Made by a program: the position numbers and the translations under genes. From Halovenus marina (GTDB lineage: Archaea; Halobacteriota; Halobacteria; Halobacteriales; Haloarculaceae): a stretch of DNA of 64,000 nucleotides. The DNA lies in contig NZ_JBLKNZ010000001.1 of NCBI RefSeq assembly GCF_051414115.1, positions 1,240,001 to 1,304,000 on the forward strand, read 5' to 3'. The notes beneath the pieces were generated by a model, which ran no database searches, was not told the origin of the DNA, and saw only the letters and a program-made list of their open reading frames with translations. Each line of letters opens with the position of its first letter. Position 1 is the stretch's first letter. Below are positions 60,369 through 64,000 of this stretch, piece after piece.

Positions 60369-60434
60369 ACATGTGTCGCCGGAGTGTCCCCTACGTTCCG
60401 AACACCTATTATGTGGTTGTGAGAATCTGAAGCT

Positions 60435-62165
60435 ATGTCCAGACCCGACCGCCCGGTCCTGTTCAACGCCGACCCGAACACGTTTTTCTACCCGGAGATA
60501 GTCGACCGCTTTCAGCCTGACTCCGATCAGTATTCCGCGACGACGATTCACCGGTACGTCGAGACGCTTGCGGACGCTGACGTGGACGTTCTGCTTGTGA
60601 ATCCGAACACGCAGGTCGCCTGGTATCCCAGCGCGGCCGTGCCGACGGCGCTCGACGAGTACACGCGCGGTGACGAGGAACTGCTGCGCGACGCGTTCAC
60701 ACCACCCGACACCGAGCGAAGCGGTGGGGACAACCCGAACTACGAGTCAGTGTTCGATGTCGAGGGACAACGGCGACTGTTCGACGCGTACGCGACGCTC
60801 TCCGAGCAGGGGGTCGACTGGCTTGACGAGACCATTCAGGCCTGTCGCGAACACGGGATCGAACCGTGGGTGTCGGTACGGATGAACGACATGCACGGCG
60901 CACACGACCCATACATCGACTTTCTCACCGCACCGGTCTTCGACGACCCCGCGAACCGACTCAGCGGCGAGACGATGTTCGCAGACGCAGGCATCGACCA
61001 GCACCAGCGTGCGCTCGATTATGGCTCGGCGGCCGTTCGGGACTACATGTTCGCCATGATCGAGGAACTCGTCGGGGAGTACGACTTCGAGGGGCTCGAA
61101 CTCGACTGGCTGCGAAACCCACACTGCTGTGAGCCACCCGCCTCAGACGAGGATCGATCGATGATGACGGAGTGGGTAGCAGACGTGCGGGAACTTATGG
61201 ATGCGCAGGACGGACAGTATCCGCTCGGACTCCGTGTTCCCGCGAACGTGCCCATGGCCCGTGAAATCGGGCTTGACCTCCCGGCGATGAGCGACCAGGG
61301 GCTTCTCGATTTCGTCGCCCCGAGTAACTTCTGGCAGACCACGTGGTCGCTTCCCTACGACCGAGTGCGCGAGTACGTCGGTGAGGGAGTGGCCGTCTAC
61401 GGTGTCATCGAAAACGCACCGAACTTCGTCCCGGGATACGACCCTGAGATCGACACACAGGGCGTTCGCTTTCTCGGTGTCAGTCCAGAACTGCTGTGTG
61501 GGAACGCGGCCGGGAAACTCGCTGCGGGCGTCGACGGGATCGAACTGTTCAATTTCTTCTGTACGGACGTGATCGGGGCTCGCAGTGACCACCCCGAGAT
61601 GCGCTGTACCTACGACGCGCTGGAACCGCTTGGTGACCTCGCTGCCCTCAGCGGCCGTCCCAAGCAGTACGCGTTGTCGACGTGGGTTCCGATCGGACAG
61701 CGTGTGTACGAGGGCGAGGGCGACATCGACCACACGACGCCGTTCAACCTCCCCGAACAACTCCCGGCGGTGATCGAACCCGGAATGCGCCGGGAGTTTC
61801 GCCTCACGATGGCCGACGAACCGGACACACGCGTGCTCGACGTGCAGGTCGTTCTGGATGCCAGTGAGGGCCTCGTCGACGCTGACGAAACGGGCGACAC
61901 CAATCAATCGCCAGTCGGTATCAGCTTCAACGGTTCCTGGCCCCGCTTCGACGGAGTGGAGACGGACGAACTCCTCGCTCCAACTGGCCCCTACACGGAA
62001 CACGTCGCATCCAGCCGAGCCTACGAGTTCACCCTCGATGCAGGCAGGATCCGTTCGGGATGGAACGACCTCACCGTGTGCCACGGGCACTCCGGAACAG
62101 AGACCCGAGACGAACGGAGCGAGCGGTCCGTTCGCATCGTGAGCATCGAGATGGCTGTCCGGTGA
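60435..62165 (+). CDS. Glycoside-hydrolase-like TIM-barrel protein with C-terminal beta-domain
   Basis: 576 residues, no signal peptide. The barrel resembles GHL10/family-10-like hydrolase-like proteins: WVSVRMNDMHGA, YDFEGLELDWLRNPH (an acid at a strand end, as in glycosidases), LGLRVPANV, FVAPSNFWQ and GVDGIELFNFF. From about residue 430 a beta-rich domain follows. It may be a cytoplasmic glycosidase or a carbohydrate-active relative of unknown specificity. The ATG is 26 nt after a TATA-like element, with palindrome C upstream. The next gene is a pyruvyltransferase-like protein on the same strand. Confidence 0.65.
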   Translation: MSRPDRPVLFNADPNTFFYPEIVDRFQPDSDQYSATTIHRYVETLADADVDVLLVNPNTQVAWYPSAAVPTALDEYTRGDEELLRDAFTPPDTERSGGDNPNYESVFDVEGQRRLFDAYATLSEQGVDWLDETIQACREHGIEPWVSVRMNDMHGAHDPYIDFLTAPVFDDPANRLSGETMFADAGIDQHQRALDYGSAAVRDYMFAMIEELVGEYDFEGLELDWLRNPHCCEPPASDEDRSMMTEWVADVRELMDAQDGQYPLGLRVPANVPMAREIGLDLPAMSDQGLLDFVAPSNFWQTTWSLPYDRVREYVGEGVAVYGVIENAPNFVPGYDPEIDTQGVRFLGVSPELLCGNAAGKLAAGVDGIELFNFFCTDVIGARSDHPEMRCTYDALEPLGDLAALSGRPKQYALSTWVPIGQRVYEGEGDIDHTTPFNLPEQLPAVIEPGMRREFRLTMADEPDTRVLDVQVVLDASEGLVDADETGDTNQSPVGISFNGSWPRFDGVETDELLAPTGPYTEHVASSRAYEFTLDAGRIRSGWNDLTVCHGHSGTETRDERSERSVRIVSIEMAVR

Positions 62166-62251
62166 TGCTTCGAGATGGGACAGCCGACAGTATCAACAGA
62201 CTGCCAGCAGAGTGCATAGATTGAATTGCAGCCGCGACGAACCCCGAGACG

Positions 62252-63421
62252 ATGTACACTATCGTGTCGACGTTTCCCGCAGACGGGAGCGCCAACGTCG
62301 GGGACAAACTCATCGAGCACGCAGTCGAGCGAATTGTCGAGGCCGAGCGAGGGCCGACGGAGTTTTTCACCGTCTTTCGGGAGAACCCGCTCGACGACCA
62401 CCTCGACCGGATCAACGACTCCGACGCCGTGCTGTTGCCCGCATTCGCTATCCGTGACCTGCCGCTGTATCCCGAGACGTACCGACTGACCGAGAACCTC
62501 TCCGACATCACGGTGCCGCTGATACCAATTGGGAGCAACTACAACGTCTATCCCGGCGACGAGCAGACGCGGGCGGAACTGGACTTCTCGCAGGAGACGA
62601 GAGAGGTGCTCGAACACGTCGCCGGGCAGGTCAAGTCGTTCTCGTGTCGAGAACAGTACACCTGTGACGTGTTGAACGCACACGGTATCGACAACACCCT
62701 GCTGACGGGGGATCCGGCCTGGTTCGATCCCGACCGGATCGGCGACTCGATGCGACGCCCAAACGCCGTCGAGCAAGTCGTGTTCACCCCGCCGCTGAGT
62801 CCGTACTACGTCGAGCAGGCGACGGCCCTGGTCGAGATGCTCACAGACCTGTTTCCCGACGCGAGACGAATCCTCTCCATCCATCTCGCTGATGCGGATA
62901 CGGCAGACGACGACACCACCTCGGAGAAGAGTGCGGCACTTACGGAGGATGTCGCCGAAAAGAACCGGCGGATTCGAGCGGCGGCGGACGAGCACGGGTT
63001 CGAGCAGGTCGACGCTGGCGGTGACCTCACGAACATCGGGTTCTACGAGGACTGTGACCTGCACGTCGGCTACGAGTGTCACGCGCACGCATCGTTCATT
63101 CGCCGCCGGATCCCCTCCGTGCTCGTGGCCGAGGACGCACGAGGCGTCGGGTTCGCTGACACCCTCGGCGTGGGTGGGTTCAGGGGGTTCGTCCGGGCGC
63201 AGTCGTCTTCGCGGCAACTCAGAAAGGAGGTCACGTCGGGGTACTGTACGACGCTCACGGAGTACAGTCTTGCCCCGGCGAGAAACGATCTTGCGACCGA
63301 CGTGCGTCGATTCTTGACCAGAGAAATCGACCGCGACTTCCAGCGGTACGCAGGACTCGGGAACTATCTAGATGCGATGTACACCGAAACGATGCGACCG
63401 TTCGTCAAAAACTTGCCCTGA
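62252..63421 (+). CDS. Polysaccharide pyruvyl transferase-like protein
   Basis: 389 residues. The motifs of PS_pyruv_trans (PF04230) are visible: GSANVGDKLI at the N-terminus, IPIGSNYNVY, CREQYTCDVLNAHGI, TGDPAWF and the C-terminal-half GYECHAHASFIRRRIPSVLVAED. The fold is GT-B-like. Family members add pyruvate to cell-surface sugars, but some related proteins have other roles. It follows the TIM-barrel gene by 86 nt and may be co-transcribed. No glycosyltransferases are present in the window, so a surface-polysaccharide locus is not evident. Confidence 0.72.
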   Translation: MYTIVSTFPADGSANVGDKLIEHAVERIVEAERGPTEFFTVFRENPLDDHLDRINDSDAVLLPAFAIRDLPLYPETYRLTENLSDITVPLIPIGSNYNVYPGDEQTRAELDFSQETREVLEHVAGQVKSFSCREQYTCDVLNAHGIDNTLLTGDPAWFDPDRIGDSMRRPNAVEQVVFTPPLSPYYVEQATALVEMLTDLFPDARRILSIHLADADTADDDTTSEKSAALTEDVAEKNRRIRAAADEHGFEQVDAGGDLTNIGFYEDCDLHVGYECHAHASFIRRRIPSVLVAEDARGVGFADTLGVGGFRGFVRAQSSSRQLRKEVTSGYCTTLTEYSLAPARNDLATDVRRFLTREIDRDFQRYAGLGNYLDAMYTETMRPFVKNLP

Positions 63422-63461
63422 CGTATCGCTCCCGTCACGGTACGACTCGAAGCGTCTCTCC

Positions 63462-63983
63462 TCACATGTAGGCGCGCTGCTGGTGAAGTTCCGTGAGCTC
63501 GTCCTCTTCGTACTCTTCGGCCCGCTCGAATCGCAACGTCTCGTCGGCGTACCCCTCGCGATGGAGTCGGCCACAGGTGTCGGCAAATTCACCGAGATTC
63601 TCGACGATACGCCCGAACACGTTCAGTCCGTCGCCGGGATGGTGGTTGTCGCGCTGGTACCAGACGCAGACATCGCCCATCCCGTCGGGGTTGGCCTCGC
63701 TCAGTTCTGTCGGGATCACGTTGCTCGCGTACGCTGGCACGTGGGCGTATGTCAGATCCCCGGCGATGGGCGTCACGGTCGCGTTCTCCGTTCCCGGGTT
63801 CGGTTCGATTGCGGGCGGCAGGATGTAGAAGTCACTCCCCGAGCGTTTGCTGTGATAGACGTCACCCTCGAGCGGGAGGTTCTCCCAGACTGCGTCGCAG
63901 GTCTCCGGTGCCTGACTGTCCAGCATTCGCGCGACTGCCTGTACTCCCTCTTCGACGAATCGCACACGTACGTATCGTGGCAT
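63462..63983 (-). CDS. DUF3830 (cyclophilin-like) protein
   Basis: 173 residues. It matches the layout of DUF3830: RVRFVEEGVQAVARML, APETCDAVWENLPLEGDVYHSKRSG, then PGTENATVTPIAGDLTYAHVPAY. The fold is a small cyclophilin-like barrel. Members often lie beside amidohydrolases and cyclic amide catabolism genes, which suits this window, but no activity is established. The start is 17 nt from the window edge, so its promoter is not visible. Convergent with the pyruvyltransferase-like gene. Confidence 0.75.
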   Translation of the reverse strand: MPRYVRVRFVEEGVQAVARMLDSQAPETCDAVWENLPLEGDVYHSKRSGSDFYILPPAIEPNPGTENATVTPIAGDLTYAHVPAYASNVIPTELSEANPDGMGDVCVWYQRDNHHPGDGLNVFGRIVENLGEFADTCGRLHREGYADETLRFERAEEYEEDELTELHQQRAYM

Positions 63984-64000
63984 AGCATTCCGAACACACG

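Larger units (their letters stand above)
60050..60434. other. Long AT-richer divergent intergenic region with many GTTC/GAAC half-sites
   Basis: 385 nt between the divergent M20 and TIM-barrel genes, visibly less GC-rich than the coding DNA. I see no credible gene: short frames here have atypical codons and no ribosome-site or family resemblance. It contains two 17-nt GTTC-N9-GAAC palindromes, a 9-nt GTTCCGAAC at 60395-60403 touching the TATA-like CTATTATG (60406-60413), and one lone GAAC at 60341. It is probably a control region. Confidence 0.55.

Noticed and set aside
62021..63217. 398-codon open frame on the minus strand over the pyruvyltransferase-like gene
   Set aside because: The plus-strand protein has pyruvyltransferase motifs; the minus frame overlaps two genes and has an atypical composition.

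Overview
The window is haloarchaeal (class Halobacteria). The DNA is GC-rich and the proteins are strongly acidic. Secreted proteins carry twin-arginine signals, two of them lipoproteins with glycine/aspartate/serine linkers. Many start codons lie about 26-30 nt downstream of a TATA-like element, as on leaderless archaeal transcripts. I see no rRNA, tRNA, CRISPR array, insertion sequence, replication gene or conjugation gene. About fifty genes are packed tightly, and nearly all encode catabolic enzymes, transporters or their control.

Layout. 1-5.7 kb: a partial MFS exporter, a Tat-exported beta-propeller protein with two LamG domains, and a Rieske/amidohydrolase pair. 5.8-12.5 kb: a YeiH-type transporter preceded by an in-frame micro-ORF, an amidohydrolase with a damaged active site, archaetidylserine synthase, an FAH-family enzyme, a second amidohydrolase/Rieske pair, a creatininase-family enzyme and a small membrane protein. 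12.6-18.9 kb: a DUF3604 protein, a metallophosphoesterase, a Gfo/Idh oxidoreductase coupled to an amidohydrolase, and a DapA-family lyase. 19-25.5 kb: a complete Dpp/Opp-type ABC importer with its binding protein. 25.6-29.6 kb: an enolase-superfamily dehydratase and three FAH-family proteins. 29.7-36.4 kb: the second propeller-LamG protein, a 2-hydroxyacid dehydrogenase, a phosphotriesterase-family hydrolase and an aldehyde dehydrogenase. 36.6-42.5 kb: a second Dpp-type importer with a fused double ATPase and a convergent binding protein. 42.7-54.3 kb: an SDR, a D-threonine aldolase/D-serine dehydratase-like enzyme, an MBL hydrolase, a D-aminoacylase, two more 2-hydroxyacid dehydrogenases, an amidohydrolase, a Gfo/Idh enzyme, RraA, RidA and a second DapA-family lyase. 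54.4-64 kb: an acyl-CoA synthetase, an IclR regulator, a class III aminotransferase, an M20 hydrolase, a glycoside-hydrolase-like TIM barrel, a pyruvyltransferase-like protein and a DUF3830 protein.

How it may work together (inference). Exported propeller-LamG proteins would bind or trim a carbohydrate. Two oligomer importers would take up products. Dehydrogenases (Gfo/Idh, SDR), hydrolases/lactonases, an enolase-type sugar-acid dehydratase, FAH- and DapA-type 2-keto-3-deoxy acid enzymes and an aldehyde dehydrogenase would give a Weimberg-like oxidative route, known in Haloferax pentose metabolism and there controlled by an IclR-family protein. The D-amino acid and N-acyl hydrolases suggest that amino-containing substrates are also used.

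The least ordinary signals are: a shared 17-nt palindrome at the predicted transcription start of both propeller-LamG genes; a set of GTTC-N9-GAAC palindromes at and near the IclR gene; duplicated amidohydrolase-Rieske pairs with an enlarged Rieske cluster-binding insert; an amidohydrolase paralogue that has lost a metal-ligand Asp; two FAH paralogues that have lost a metal-ligand Glu; and a TAG codon separating a 44-residue leader from YeiH.
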